The notes under the pieces are model-generated. The model had not been told where the DNA came from and searched no databases. It saw only the letters and a program-made list of their open reading frames with translations. A program made the position numbers and the translations under genes. Of a stretch of DNA of 64,000 nucleotides, positions 9,031 to 20,636 are shown in pieces. Source of the stretch: JAJRVM01 sp963700515 (GTDB taxonomy: Bacteria > Planctomycetota > Planctomycetia > Pirellulales > Pirellulaceae); contig CAVOXY010000009.1 of NCBI GenBank assembly GCA_963700515.1, positions 1 to 64,000 on the forward strand, in the 5' to 3' direction. Numbering within the stretch: position 1 is the first letter of the stretch; each line of letters begins with the position of its first letter.

Positions 9031-11217
9031 TCAGCGGATTTGGATGAGGATGGCATCATCGCCAGGAATGGTGATCTTGAGACCTTCCCCGACCAACTGG
9101 TGAACGTTCAAGCTCGCAGCGTCGCTCGGGACCCGATTGCCGGCCCAGGCAGCGGACGCGGCCAGCCTGGTCGCGCTTGTCGGACTGGCCAGGGGATGAG
9201 GAAGCTGTTCCGGGTGCAGCACGCAGGTGACCTCGCGCGGGTCCGCGTCCAGGTTGGCCAGGAGCAGATAGGCCTCGCCGGGCCGGCTGTAGACGGCCGC
9301 CGCACAGCGGGCATCCGACAGGGTGACCGCCTGATTACGCCAGTCGGCGAACCGATAGTCCCCGATGTCGCCAAGCGGTTTCAACAGGGGAAGCAGCGCG
9401 AAGGTCTCCTCGCTGGCCGGCCAAGGGCGTTACGCCGTTCAAGAACGCTTCGATGGCAAAGAGTCGGTGGAGCCGGCGGGGGGCGTTGCTGTCGAGGACA
9501 CCGTAGCTGATGACGCCCCGGGGAATCGCGCCGGCCAGCGACGATTCCAGCGGCAGGTCTTGCAGGTCCGGCGCCCGGTCGGTCCATTTCTGGTAGCCCC
9601 ATTCCGTCGCCACCACGTAATCGGCGAAATTCTCGATGGCGAACATCGGAGTCGTCGTGTTGTGGACGATGACCAGGCCGTCCATGCCTACGCGACTGCG
9701 GGTCCACTCCATCAGGTCCAGCAGTTCGTCCATGTCCCAGTGGCCCTCGGCCGGCGCGGTGCGGTCGCGGTTCGCCTCGTGCAGGGGATTGCGAGCAGAG
9801 CAGGGCCACGTTCCAGTCGTAGTAGACGCCGTCGAGGGGATGATTCTTGAGCACCCGGTCGATGGAGAACTTCAGGAACTCGAGCCAGCCGGACCGCAGG
9901 CACATCTGGGCACCGAACTCGCGGTCGGGGCGGTAGAAGTTGTGCTGCAGCGTCTCCTGCGCGGTTCTTCCGGCCCCACTGCGTCGCCGTGCTCCTGGAA
10001 CTCCTTGGTGCTCGGGTGCAGCTCCTTGTTCGAGAAGTAGGTTGCGGTTCGAATCCCAACCCGGCGGCAGTCCGTGAGGACTTTGTCGTAGCGATCCATG
10101 TCCGGGTAGGGAGGGTAGGAGCCGTCGCGCCAGAACAGGCCGTCGTCGTAGTAGTCGCCGTCGTTGTGGCAGTGGACCGTCTGGATGCCCTTCTCCGCCC
10201 AGCGGCCGATCTCCTCGGTCGACACCCAGTCGCCGCGGTTGCGATTGAACGTGGTGTGCAGCCAGGGCCCGTGCGCGTGGCCTTCGAGCAGCGGGAAAGC
10301 CAGGTAGAAGTCAAAGACGCAGCCGCTGGGCAACGACACCGCCGTGTCGGGGCTCCAAAGCGGAGAGATCGATAGCGCCAAGCCCGGGCGGATCCTGACT
10401 GCGATCGAGCAGGCACTGGCCCCCGCCGCGGCGTCCGGTCAATTGCAGTTCCCATTGCGAGAGATCGGATCCCACGAACCACTCCAAGCCCTCGACTCCG
10501 GGATCGACAAAGATCATGGAACGCGGCACGTAGCGCGTCTGGAGGGCCTGGTCCGAGGGATGTCCCAGACGCAGCTTCCCCCAGCGGTTGCTCCCAAACG
10601 AAAACGGCGGAGCCTTCTCCTCCTCCGTGATCCCTTCACGATAACCGTAATCGGAGAGGCTCGGGGCAAGGATGGTGGACAGCGGGCAAACCTCTCGCAC
10701 GCGATCGCCGGCCGGAGCCAGTAACTCCTTGCGGATCTTGATGTATCCCCAGCGATATTGGTACGTGGTCTTCACGCGAAACCGCGATGCTTGGCCGGCT
10801 TCGTCCTTCAGTACGCACTCCACCGTCACGATCTCGTTCAAGCCTTCCCGGCGGTGCGTGACGGTCGGTGCCGAGTCCTGCAGGTCCGTCAACACGGTTC
10901 CGTTTTCGTCTGCGGACGCGGGTCTCCATCGGATGCACGATCAGGTTGGCGGCTTTCCCGTGCGTCAGTGCGATTCGTGTGATCGCGCCACCCTTCTTCA
11001 GGTCCTGCTCCACGGTGTAGTAGGGGGTGCGCAGGGTCAGGATCCCCGCAGCCTCGTCTCGCAGGACCGAGTAGGCTTGCGGCCATGTACGGGGAACCTT
11101 GAGTGCGGGCGGGTCGGCTGGCGAACCCACCGCCGAAAGGAAGAACAAGACTGCGCACAGGCTGGTGCCTCTGCATGACCAAGCGGCTGGTCTTGTGACG
11201 CCGGACGCACGCGCCAA
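9031..11217 (-). CDS. Secreted glycosidase-like TIM-barrel protein, multiply frameshifted
   Basis: Joined segments read as one protein of roughly 720 residues. The start at 11217 gives a signal peptide (SLCAVLFFLSAVGSPADPP). A beta-sandwich follows (about 11100-10400, with VTVECVLKDEAGQASRFRVK and SMIFVDPGVEGLEWFVGSD). Next is a barrel with FDFYLAFPLLEGHAHGPWLH, a GIQTVHCHNDGDYYDDGLFW strand, LDGVYYDWN and GMDGLVIVHN. A C-terminal sandwich follows, with AYLLLANLDADPREVTCVLH. Frame changes occur near 10900, 10390, 9960, 9800 and 9400. The architecture resembles DUF6259/alpha-galactosidase-like hydrolases, where the YYDW motif often carries a catalytic acid. Exact family and substrate are uncertain. 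Confidence 0.6.
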
Positions 11218-11398
11218 ATTGAAATGAGGAGGTCGTTTTCATTGTGGTGTCACCTAGGCAAAGGCGTTTCATTGGTTGGCCCACTGTGGGGCTGTCTGGA
11301 AGCCCGGCTATCGCATTTTGTCGCTGCACAAAGTGTGATTTGTAGTGTCACAGTCCCAGTGTAAGCGGCCCCGTACCATGCCGCCTTTTCGATGCAGG

Positions 11399-12829
11399 TT
11401 ACCGCAGACCGTAGTCCGTTGGCTCTAGGGTGGGGACGGGGCGGAAATCCGGGTGGTCCCTATACGTGAGGTTGCGGCGCCCGAAGTAACTGCCATAGTA
11501 CGGCGCATTGGCATCGATCCACGTTACCAACGAGATCATTTCTGCGGGCGACAAATACACCCCTTCGTGACCGTTGCGCAACAACTGGATCAACCTGCTG
11601 GCATGTGAACCGAGCGCGTACGCCGGCAGGGGTGATGCATCACCCGTCTTAGGTTCGTTCTCGCGCCACACCTTGACCCAATCGCGTCCCACCAGCGTTT
11701 CGTATGATTGACAGAACAACTCGGTCATTTCCCCCGAGAGATCGATATCACCCTCCGCCGATTCCGCATTGTGGCAACGCACACAGTGTTTGTCGAGCAA
11801 CGGTTGCACGTCGCTCGGGTAATGGATCGGACGCGGTGCCGTGTCGCCCGGCTGGGGAACCAGGTCACACGGTGTCTGGCGCAGTGCAGCCAGGTATCCG
11901 CTGGACGGGGCCTGGTTCCGGTCCTGATGACAGCCAATACATGCGCGCGTTTCGCCGGGACGGAGATTCACGAACGTCCGCATTCGCTGCACCTCCATGT
12001 AGTCCGTGTAGTAGTGACTCGACTGGTAGGTGTAACGGCGAATGAACAGCAGCTTGCCGCAGCCAAGCAGCGGATTGTCGAGCACCAGTGCCTGATATCG
12101 CAAGTCTTCCAGTTTCTTGTTCACTGTCAGCAGGGATTTTTCGTGGCCTTCACCCCGCTGCAGCTCCTGCAATAGCGCCCGACTTCGCGTCAAGTACAAA
12201 TCGGCCCGCGAATAGTCGGGGGAATATCGCGCGCGAAGATCAGTGATCGCCGCAATCAGGCTGTGCAATTGCGACTGCAGTTGCCGCCGCGAAAGCGATT
12301 CATTCGGCCCCGCAATTTCGTCCTTGGCGGGTGGCTGCTCGTCCGTCGAGATCACGAGGGCCTTCAGATGCGGCATGAATCCGGCAGCCGAAATCGAAAT
12401 CTCGTTGCGGCCCGGTGCCAGTTCGAACGGTCCCCACGTCTCCCAGGTCAGATGCGTCGGCATGAATCCGCCGGTGGAACTGCCGAGGATCCGAGTCGGT
12501 TGACACCTGCCATTGACACTTAGCTCGCACGGGCGTTGTTCGCCCGAACAGTATAGAAAATGAAGATGGTAGCTTCCGCCCAGGACTTGGGACGACCATG
12601 CCATCGAGCCTTGTTTTCCCACGCAGAGCGTGAGGTTGCCGAACTGCGGATACTCGGGAGCCACATTTTCCGAGCGGTTTGACAGATCGCGTGCCTGGAT
12701 CACGACTTCTTCGGCCCGCCCGCGACTGCCAGTCAGGCAGACTACCACCATCGTGGCGGCCGCAATCTGCCGCCAACCGAGAGAGAAGTCCAAATTGCCT
12801 CGCGCAGTCATCCGGAGTCCAGACATCAT
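11399..12829 (-). CDS. Di-haem c-type secreted protein related to hydrazine synthase alpha subunit, apparently lacking its central propeller
   Basis: The 476-residue protein has an N-terminal hydrophobic export segment (AAATMVVVCLTG), a carbohydrate-binding-like sandwich (about 45-160), a helical segment, then LLFIRRYTYQSSHYYTDYM. Two CxxCH haem-attachment motifs follow: CIGCH at 297-301 and CVRCH at 349-353. This N- and C-terminal layout matches the HzsA-like/planctomycete cytochrome family, in which a several-hundred-residue beta-propeller normally separates the SSHYYTD strand from the FVNLRPGETRxCIGCH segment. Here they are joined directly around residue 278 (near 11995), in frame. The protein would still be exported and bind haem, but its function is unclear. 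It lies 42 bases downstream of DUF362 on the same strand. Confidence 0.7.
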   Translation of the reverse strand: MMSGLRMTARGNLDFSLGWRQIAAATMVVVCLTGSRGRAEEVVIQARDLSNRSENVAPEYPQFGNLTLCVGKQGSMAWSSQVLGGSYHLHFLYCSGEQRPCELSVNGRCQPTRILGSSTGGFMPTHLTWETWGPFELAPGRNEISISAAGFMPHLKALVISTDEQPPAKDEIAGPNESLSRRQLQSQLHSLIAAITDLRARYSPDYSRADLYLTRSRALLQELQRGEGHEKSLLTVNKKLEDLRYQALVLDNPLLGCGKLLFIRRYTYQSSHYYTDYMEVQRMRTFVNLRPGETRACIGCHQDRNQAPSSGYLAALRQTPCDLVPQPGDTAPRPIHYPSDVQPLLDKHCVRCHNAESAEGDIDLSGEMTELFCQSYETLVGRDWVKVWRENEPKTGDASPLPAYALGSHASRLIQLLRNGHEGVYLSPAEMISLVTWIDANAPYYGSYFGRRNLTYRDHPDFRPVPTLEPTDYGLR

Positions 12830-12870
12830 AATTCATTAACGTAAATCTGCGCACGCACCACTACGGATCA

Positions 12871-14235
12871 CTAGCCTGTCACGAGTTCGATGCCTGGCCC
12901 GGTGCCCAGATTCCGCGAGTACTGCTTCCGCTCGGGACCGTTCCAGTGCTCGTGGACGCCGAGGCTCGCCAAGGGGGTGCCGTCGCCGTTGGGGGCGTAG
13001 CGGGTTCGGGATGGGGGCTGATGTGCCAGCGCCGCCTCATGGAGGTAGTTGTCCACGGCCCCGGTCATTCTCACGGCAGTCTGTTCAGCCGCAAAGAAAT
13101 CGACGGCAACCGACTCGATTGCCACCGGGTCCTGCGAGGCCAACACGCTGGCGGTCCAGTGACCGTCGAAGGGCGCCGACTGCCACCTCTCAGGTCCTTC
13201 GTTCTGGTGTGGGGCTGCGTAGAGCGCATCGATCAAATAGAGAATCGTCTTTCCTCCCAAATCCTTGTGTCCCATCAGATCGACCAGTGGGTTGCTCGTT
13301 CCCATGGGCCGCTTGCCGACCAGGATCGTGTCGTGCAGGTGGCTGGGGTTCCATCCTTCGTGCGGATCCTGTGGGCCGACGTTCTCGCGATAAACCGAGC
13401 CGAAGTGATTCTTCGCGCACAGAGTCACGCCGGCCAGGACATGACCCTTCATCAGCGCGGTGTTGATCAGATACGTCGCGGCCGTCACACATTTGGGCAA
13501 GTAAGTTTTTCCGTTGTCCGGTGTGTCGGGATCACCGAAGTGCAGTGCCGCGGTCTTGTCCGGCTGGATCTTAAAGCGTCCGTCACCACCCATTCGATCC
13601 TCGAAGCGGATCCCCGGAAACTCGGCGTGCGCAGGAAGGAAGATCGAATCGTTGACCCACCGCGACGCATCGTAGACGACAATGTCGGCTTCACGGACGC
13701 GTGCCTGCCTCACGAGTTGCCGCAACAGTGAGAGCGTCAACTGTGGAGTGTTGTATAAGCCGTGAGTCGGGTCGGCCTGGCGCTTGGAGCAGTTCAAGTT
13801 GAGCTTGACGGCCACTTTCTCACCAGGCTGGTAGCCGACATCGCCTCGCCCGCGCTGGCGGTTAGAATGCCGGAACAACGCCAGCCAAACGTCCGCATCG
13901 GTCTCCACGCCGGTCAACGACAGCAAGGACCTGCTGAGCATCTGATCGGCCAACACCGGATCGGTGAACTTGTCCTCGAACCATCCGCCATGATCGGTGT
14001 TCCCGTCCCACCGCGCGACGTGGGGGTCGTGGATCCAGGCCACGCGGCCGGGAAAGATCCCTTGGGCCTGTCCGATGGGCTGATTGGGCGGTTCGCTGGG
14101 GGTAAAACGAGCGGCAGCAGCGGTCTCGGCTCCCAGTAACTTGCCGGGACACACTGTGCCAGCACCGGTCAGCGCCGCGGCAAAACCGGTAGCCGCGGCT
14201 TGGCGGAGAAACGTTCGGCGTGAAGGGTCCGACAT
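12871..14235 (-). CDS. DUF362 domain protein with Tat signal
   Basis: I start it at the internal ATG at 14235 because this places SRRTFLRQAAATGFAAAL, a twin-arginine signal, at the N-terminus; a frame start at 14268 adds 11 residues. The mature part shows DUF362 features: KVAVKLNLNCSKR, a long helix, VYDASRWV, TYLINTALMKGHVLAGVTLC, KNHFGSVYRENVG, and LYLIDALYAA ahead of VLASQDPVAIESVAVDFF. DUF362 proteins are often linked to iron-sulphur or redox contexts, but no cysteine cluster is obvious here. It is uninterrupted and probably co-transcribed with the downstream cytochrome-like gene. Confidence 0.85.
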   Translation of the reverse strand: MSDPSRRTFLRQAAATGFAAALTGAGTVCPGKLLGAETAAAARFTPSEPPNQPIGQAQGIFPGRVAWIHDPHVARWDGNTDHGGWFEDKFTDPVLADQMLSRSLLSLTGVETDADVWLALFRHSNRQRGRGDVGYQPGEKVAVKLNLNCSKRQADPTHGLYNTPQLTLSLLRQLVRQARVREADIVVYDASRWVNDSIFLPAHAEFPGIRFEDRMGGDGRFKIQPDKTAALHFGDPDTPDNGKTYLPKCVTAATYLINTALMKGHVLAGVTLCAKNHFGSVYRENVGPQDPHEGWNPSHLHDTILVGKRPMGTSNPLVDLMGHKDLGGKTILYLIDALYAAPHQNEGPERWQSAPFDGHWTASVLASQDPVAIESVAVDFFAAEQTAVRMTGAVDNYLHEAALAHQPPSRTRYAPNGDGTPLASLGVHEHWNGPERKQYSRNLGTGPGIELVTG

Positions 14236-14513
14236 AGCGAGACTCCTGAGGGACAAGATTACGGACATCGCGGTCGTCGTACCCCCAAGGTATCGCTTGC
14301 TGCGGGGAAAGTCGAGTCCAGCCGCAGAGAATCAGTACGCGACATGGGCCGATTTGCTACGATGAAAGCTCGCTGCAGAACAGCCCGGTCTCTGCCTCGC
14401 GGCAGTGCATCTAAAATCACTCACTCCCAAACACGGTCGGTGGCCGCAGCCACAAAGGGTTTCAAAGCGTCTGGTTTTGCTTACTTGGACGACCGGAACG
14501 ATTAGGTAGTACC

Positions 14514-16246
14514 ATGAAAACTGAATATCCGTGGTTATGTGTTGCTTTGATGACCGTGTGGGGCAATATCGCTCTGGCAGAACAACCTGGCGGCGATCCG
14601 CTCCACAGCCTACTGATTTCGCCGGAAGTGCTAATTCACCAACGGGCGGAAGTCGGCTTGACCGACCAACCGGTTGAGCCGATTCGTACTGGCCTCGAAC
14701 AGGCGGGGGAGGAAGTGCAGGAGCTCCAGCAACAGGCCTCTTCGGAGGCTGCCCCCCCGGAGCGATCAGGCCGTGGCCTTTCCGCCGCCGAGGCCCTGGA
14801 TGATTTCTACCGCCCCGATGAAGTTCAATCGATTCACCTGCGAGTCGCCGAAGAAGACGTGCAACGCATGCTGGCTGCTTTACCCGAACGAATCTACGTG
14901 CCAGCGTCCTTTCGGTGGCGGGATATTTCAGTTGACAACGTGGCGATTCGCTTCAAAGGCAACAGCTCCTCGAGCCCGAATCAGCAGCACAAGCGGAGCT
15001 TCCTGATCAGGTTCGACAAATCCGATGACGACCAACGGTTTTTCGGCTTGCGGCGGGTTTCCTTTGACAACGGCATCCAGTTTGGCAGCCTATTCAGCGA
15101 GCCGATCATTACCGATATTCTACGCGACCAGGGTATCAGGACGCATCGCTGCAACTATGCCAAAATCTATCTGAACGACGAGTACCAAGGGGTCTACGTT
15201 AACGTAGAGCGAATTGATGAATCATTCATCGAACACCATCTGGCCGACGCTGAATGGTGCATTGTTCAAGGTTGACGAGGGGGGACCTGGGGCCAATCTT
15301 CAGTTTCTGGGCGACGATCCGTCTGCCTACGAGCAGGCGTTCGAGGCGGAGAACAAGTCTGCGAAGAAAGAGAGAGTTCGGCTCGTCGAGTTCATCCGAC
15401 TGATCAATCAGTCGGATAAGAGTGATTTTGCTGCACGTCTGGAATCAAAGATGGAACTGGATGACTTCCTGCGCGTGACCGCCGTCATGCTGCTATCCGG
15501 TGCTTTCGATCAACTGACCGGCTGGAATCCGCACAACTACTATCTATACCACGATGCGAACCAGGACCGCTGGCGATACTTGCCCTGGGACTTGGACGTT
15601 GGATTCTGCGAAACCGCCTTCGGGCGAATCCATGTCCTGGCCGACTGGAATGCCGCCTGGCCGGTAGCCGATCGGCGGCATGCCGAATCCCTTGCTGGAA
15701 CGCATCATTGCTGATCCCGTCCTGTTGCAGAGATACCGCCGCGCAGCCGGCGAGATTCTCGATAAATACTTCGAGCCGGAACGCCTCTGCAGGATCATCG
15801 ACGCCAAGTATGAGCTGATCAAAGAAGACCTGCAGGCAGATCCATTTCCTCACCAACGTGCCACCGTTCCCGGTGATCGCAGCTACGACGATATCGTCGA
15901 GTCGATGAAAGGATTTGTGCGCAAACGCTACGCCAGTGCCCTTCACCAGTTGGAAAATCCGGGACCGCGGCCGCAAGTCGTGCGCAGACCACCCGGTGAC
16001 CAGCCAGGCCATCGTCCATTTGGGCCTCCGCCACAACTCGTCGGTAAGATCCAGTTGATCGAGCAGCGTGTGCGGGAGATGCAACAGAACGGTCAGGACA
16101 TCTCGCCCATTCACCAGGTGATGCAGAGGCTCGGTCCACTGCTTCAGCAGGGCAGGTTCGCAGAGGCAGAGAGGATCATCAACGAGGCGTTGAAGCTGAT
16201 TCGCGAGAAGACGAGTGAACCCGAAAAAGAATCCCCGTACGATTAG
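14514..16246 (+). CDS. CotH-family secreted kinase-like protein, two frameshifts
   Basis: The N-terminus has a short export signal (WLCVALMTVWGNIALAEQ). The CotH fold is visible as VAIRFKGNSSSSPNQQHKRS, FLIRFDKSDDDQRFFGLRRV, DEYQGVYVNVERIDE, and, after a frame change near 15253, ALFKVDEGGPGANLQF, then WRYLPWDLDVGF, whose acidic pair is the family's metal-binding block. A second frame change near 15670 leads into PNPLLERIIADPVLLQRYR and a C-terminal helical tail rich in proline and glutamine. CotH proteins phosphorylate exported spore-coat or surface proteins in some bacteria; planctomycetes carry many. The substrate here is unknown. The next gene starts 21 bases downstream on the same strand. 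Confidence 0.8.
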
Positions 16247-16267
16247 TACTCGGCAGACTGCTCGATC

Positions 16268-19200
16268 ATGAATATGAACGCACCCTGTAGAACGGAAGCC
16301 TGCATTGCCATGCTGGCCCTGCTGGTCGCAGCGCACGGCGTGGTGAATGCTCAGAACGTGCCCCGTTGGTCCTGGCAGGAGCCGCACGCGAAGGTGTTGC
16401 CGACCGGCGATCTGGAGTGGGCGCCGAAGGCCTTCGAGTTCAAGGCGGGCGAGTCGATCCGCTACATCGACTTCGAGTCCGGCAACGACGCCAACGACGG
16501 CCTCTCGAAGCAGACGCCCTGGAAGCACCACCCCTGGGATCCCAACGCCGGCGGCAAGGCGACGGCCTGCAAGGGCGTGCAGACCTACGTCTTCAAGCAG
16601 GGCGTCGACTACCGCGGCGAGATGAACGCGCACGAGTCGGGCACGGCGGACGCTCCCATCATCCTGACCCGGGATCCGTCCTGGGGCGAAGGGCCGGCTG
16701 TCATCTGCGGTTCGGAGGCGGTGACGGGCTGGAAGCAAGGCGCCGACAACGACCTCATTCCGGAGCCGGAGAAGGTCTGGTACGTGGACCTCGACTGGGC
16801 GCCGCGCAACGTCTGGATGGTCGGCGAGGACGGCGCCGTGACACGCATCGCCCTGGCCCGCACGCCGAACTGGACGATCACCGACCCGGACGACATCAAG
16901 AGCCAGTGGTGGACGTGGAAGAATCCCGACAAGCCGTTTGACAACTACGCTACGATCAACGGCCAGCGGCGGCATCTGGCGTTCGACAAGGAGGACATCA
17001 ACGAGAGCAAGCCGCAGGATTACTACGAGGGCGCCATCGTCTGGACCACCAAGGGCTGGGTGATGGGCAGCCCGTTCCCGGCCAGGGTCCTGGCAGTCGA
17101 CCGCGAGAACGGATCGCTGACCTTCGCCGGACAGTGGGGCGGCGGACCTTCCTACAAGATCATTCGCGGCTGCCGCTACTACCTGGAAGACAAGCCCCAG
17201 TATCTGGACAGCCCCGGCGAGTTCTGGTTCGACAAGAAGGGAGACGGCGGCCGGCTCTATCTCCGCCTGCCCGGCGACCAGGATCCGAACCAGCGCCCAC
17301 GTCGAGGTGGCCAAACGCATCCGCATGATCGACAGCCGGGGCATGAGCCACGTGCACATCAGCGGGCTCACCTTCCGCTTCACCAACGTCTACTGGAACC
17401 TGACCGCCGCACCCTACTGGGTCTCCCACGAGAGCATCGACGTGGAACCCGGCTGCGTGCGTCTGCTGGGCAGCGGCACGGACATCGAGGTGACCAACTG
17501 CATCTTCGAGCACGTCCACAGGGGCGTGCGCCTGAAGGCCGTGGGCACGCAGGACGCCATCGACAAGGTGGTGGTGGACGACAACGTGTTCGCGCATAAC
17601 GACCACGGAGCCGTGGATCTGGAGGACGGCACGGTCTACAGCACGCTGGAGCCCCCGATGGGCCGACTCTACGACGTGCGCGTGCTGCGCAACAAGTTCG
17701 ACCACATCGGCATCCGCCCCGACCTCTTCGGCCAGGGCGGGGCGCTGGTGGTCGACTACGCCCAGACGGCCGAAGTGGCCGGCAACATGTTCGATCGCGT
17801 CTGTGCCCAGGGCATCGACGTCCATGGCGCCAAGCAGAACCGCGCCGCCACCGACCGCCCCTTCACCCGCATTCTCATCCACCACAACAAAGCGGTCGAT
17901 ACGCTGCTGAACGTGGACGACTTCGGCGGCATCGAGACCTGGCAGGGCGGTCCGGCCTACGTCTACAACAACATCTCGGGCAACCCGGGCGGCTACCGCA
18001 ACTGGGATCACGTGCTGAGCCCCGATACGGAGGACCGCTTCGGCCACGCCTATTACCTGGACGGGGCCTTCAAGAACTACTACTTCAACAACATCGCCTG
18101 GGGCAAGTCCAAGGGCCCGTCGGGCAAGCTGGCCAACACGTCGGCCTTCCAGGAGATCATCAGTTACGAGAACACGTTCTTCAACAACACGCTCTACAAC
18201 TTCGTGCGCGGCTCGCGCCGGCAGGCGCCCCAGGCCGGCCGCGTCAAGTTCCTGGGCAACATCTGGCAGAGCATGGGCCTGCGCGTCTTCCGCGATGCCG
18301 ATCCGGCGCGGACCGCCGACGCCGGCAACGAGGCCGACGCCGGACCCCGCCGCAACCAGTTCGCGATCGACACCGACGCCTACGCGCGCAACGTCTTCTA
18401 CGACACGGGGGAGAGCTTTGGCGTGTTCGAGCCCTCCGGGCGGTGGCACGAGACGCTCGAGTCGTTCCGGGAAGCCCTGGAAAGCTACCAACCGCTGGCC
18501 GCGAGCGTGGGCGTCATGGCCGAGCAATCGCCTCTGCGCGATCCGGCCGCTCACGACTTCCGACCCTCCGCCAACTCGGCGGCCCGCGGCCTGGGCGCGA
18601 AGGTCTTCGTGCCGTGGAGCCTCTACGAGACGGTCGGCGAATGGAACTTCTACCCCATCCCGGGCGATCCGACGCGTATCCTGGACGAGCACTGGTGCAT
18701 GGCTCCCTACTACACAGCGACGGGATGACTACTACAAGTTCCCCACGTATCCGCTCACGGGCGTCAACATCACCCTGGAGGATTACCAGAACGGTCCGCT
18801 GGAGAATTGGACCACCGGTGCCCTGCACTTCAACGGGCGCGACCAGTACGCCGTCCTCACCAACGAAGACATCAACCGCACGGTCACCGTGAGTGGACAG
18901 AGAGGCACACAGCAGCGCACCGTCAGCGGCGCCGGACCTGAGGAACCCGCAGATCTACACCTCGAACTTCCTGATCGAGGCCTACTTCAAGACGGCGCCG
19001 GGCAGACGGACGCGACGCTGATCCAGAAGATGGATGACACCGGATACGCCCTGCGAGTCAACGAGGCGGGAGGCGTGACCCTGACGGCGCAGGCGGGCGG
19101 CGCCACGGCCAGCTTGGCCAGCCAGGGCGCCGTCAACGACGGCCAGTGGCATCACGTCATTGCCGAGGCCGACCGCGCAGGCAGGAACGTTCACGATCTA

Positions 19201-19532
19201 CATCGACGGCAAGCAGGACGCCAGCGGACCCGGCCTCGGCGCCGACGCTTCGCTGGCCAACGACGCCGATCTCTACGTGGGCGGCACGCCGCAACGGTCA
19301 CTACCTGGACGGCGCGATCGAGTTCCTGCGTATCGCCCGCGGCACGCTGGCCGACTCGCAGACGACGATCGAGGAACTCTACGCGTGGGAGTTCCACGGG
19401 CCGTTCCTGGACGACTTCACCGGCCGCGAGCGCCCGGCCGATGGCGGAGCAGCCGGCGCCATTGACGATGTCGCGCCAGAGGATGTTGGGGCGGTCCGCG
19501 ACGCTGCCGACACCAACTCGGGAACTGAGTAG
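16268..19532 (+). CDS. Secreted right-handed beta-helix protein with C-terminal LamG-like domain, frameshifted
   Basis: Signal peptide MLALLVAAHGVVNAQ is followed by a pectate-lyase-like parallel beta-helix: YIDFESGNDANDGLS, KQTPWKHHPWDP, then turns such as HISGLTFRFTNVYWN, IEVTNCIFEHVHRGVRLK, DDNVFAHNDHGAVDLEDG, and AEVAGNMFDRVCAQGIDVHG. After frame changes near 17290, 18712 and 18940, a LamG-like sandwich appears (FLIEAYFKTAPGQTDATLIQ, GQWHHVIAEADRA, FTIYIDGKQDAS), with another frame change near 19190. The tail is acidic. Codons end in G or C almost without exception, noticeably more than in the CotH gene next door, so recent transfer is possible. Likely an exported polysaccharide lyase or epimerase-like protein; substrate unknown. 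Confidence 0.75.
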
Positions 19533-19603
19533 ATGATCCGACGACGGATGTGCATTCGACGTGCCGTCGTACGCTTTGGAGTTGCTTCAGCATTTGCACT
19601 CGC

Positions 19604-20092
19604 ATGGATTCCGACAAACCTCGCGAACCTGCTACTGAGCTGGCTGAGGGCGACGCGCGGACAAGATCGCGTGTTCCGATGATCCGGAAAACACTTTGTG
19701 CCGTCGGTCTGGTCGGCGTCGTGTTGTCTGCAGTGTACCTCGCTCCCTCTGGCGGCTTGGGTGACGGCGACGATTGCGGGCTCTCACTCCTCCATATGTT
19801 TTTGGCCATTCTTTGCCTGAGCATCGTTCTCTTGAATAGCTCCGGTCCAAACGTCGCCGCGAATCATGGTGGAATTGGCCTTCTGGTTGGGCTCTTCATT
19901 TCATTTATCTTTAATGCCTCCGTGAAAGCCGGCCTGACCTTCTTCTGGCTTGGGGCTTTTCCAGGGGCTGTCTTTGGCCTGCTGATCGGCATGATGCGTG
20001 GTTCGATTGCTGCCGAGCGTCACGCGGCTGCAAACGGGACGGCCGTGGATCGCGCAAAACACGACGACGAGGGAAATGGTCGGCAGGATTGA
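19604..20092 (+). CDS. Small membrane protein of unknown function
   Basis: I use the ATG at 19604 (MDSDKPREPATEL); an upstream start at 19550 would add 18 arginine- and cysteine-rich residues that look non-coding. The protein has three or four hydrophobic segments: TLCAVGLVGVVLSAVYL, LLHMFLAILCLSIVLL, GIGLLVGLFISFIF and FFWLGAFPGAVFGLLIGMM. It ends in a charged tail. No family is recognised. It precedes hairpin array 1 and the Tad cluster but is separated from cpaF by over 500 bases, so it need not belong to the pilus system. Confidence 0.6.
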   Translation: MDSDKPREPATELAEGDARTRSRVPMIRKTLCAVGLVGVVLSAVYLAPSGGLGDGDDCGLSLLHMFLAILCLSIVLLNSSGPNVAANHGGIGLLVGLFISFIFNASVKAGLTFFWLGAFPGAVFGLLIGMMRGSIAAERHAAANGTAVDRAKHDDEGNGRQD

Positions 20093-20222
20093 ACGCCACC
20101 GCAAAGTCGAGTCGCCTTCGGCGGTAGTGCGAATGTCGCGCTGTAAGATGTACGGTTGACGCGAACGAGTTCGTGGTCAGGTCCCGGAATGCCGCTCATG
20201 CCGACTAAACGGCCACTAGGCT

Positions 20223-20414
20223 GTAGCTGGCCAGTTGTCGTCCCACCGAGACGGGCTCGGTGGAAACGTGTGGTGCGGGTCGGGGTGTAGCTGGCCAGTT
20301 GTCGTCCCACCGAGACGGGCTCGGTGGAAACGTGTGGTGCGGGTCGGGGTGTAGCTGGCCAGTTGTCGTCCCACCGAGACGGGCTCGGTGGAAACGTGTG
20401 GTGTGCGTGCTCGG
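20223..20414 (+). repeat. Tandem hairpin array 1 (3 units, period 64)
   Basis: Units begin with GTAGCTGGCCAGTTGT at 20223, 20287 and 20351. Each contains the perfect hairpin CCACCGAG-ACGGG-CTCGGTGG (8-bp stem, 5-nt loop) followed by AAACGTG and a 16-17 bp GT/G-rich linker. Units are identical within the array. The array lies between a membrane-protein gene and the first cpaF. A period of 64 is not a multiple of three, which argues against coding. Confidence 0.95.
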
Positions 20415-20636
20415 TCAGGCTCTTGAAAGTTCGCCATTGGATGAACGCGACGTGTTACCGGCGAAATACCGTGCAACTTGACGGCATGGCGCCTGCCAAA
20501 GATACTGAAGATCGATCCTGCGACTACCTGGCAGGGACCTGTCGGTCGAAACGCGATGCCATCTCGTGTCCGGCCGGCGATGTCAACGATCCGGTGATGC
20601 ACCACGGCGCAAGTGCCAAACAGCAATGGAAATCGT

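Noticed and set aside
15485..17386. A 633-codon minus-strand frame
   Set aside because: It is antisense to CotH and the beta-helix gene, both of which have clear domain content. Its own composition lacks any domain.
17160..18692. A 510-codon minus-strand frame rich in V, H, R and A
   Set aside because: Shadow of the high-GC3 beta-helix gene; the open frame reflects the codon bias of the real strand.
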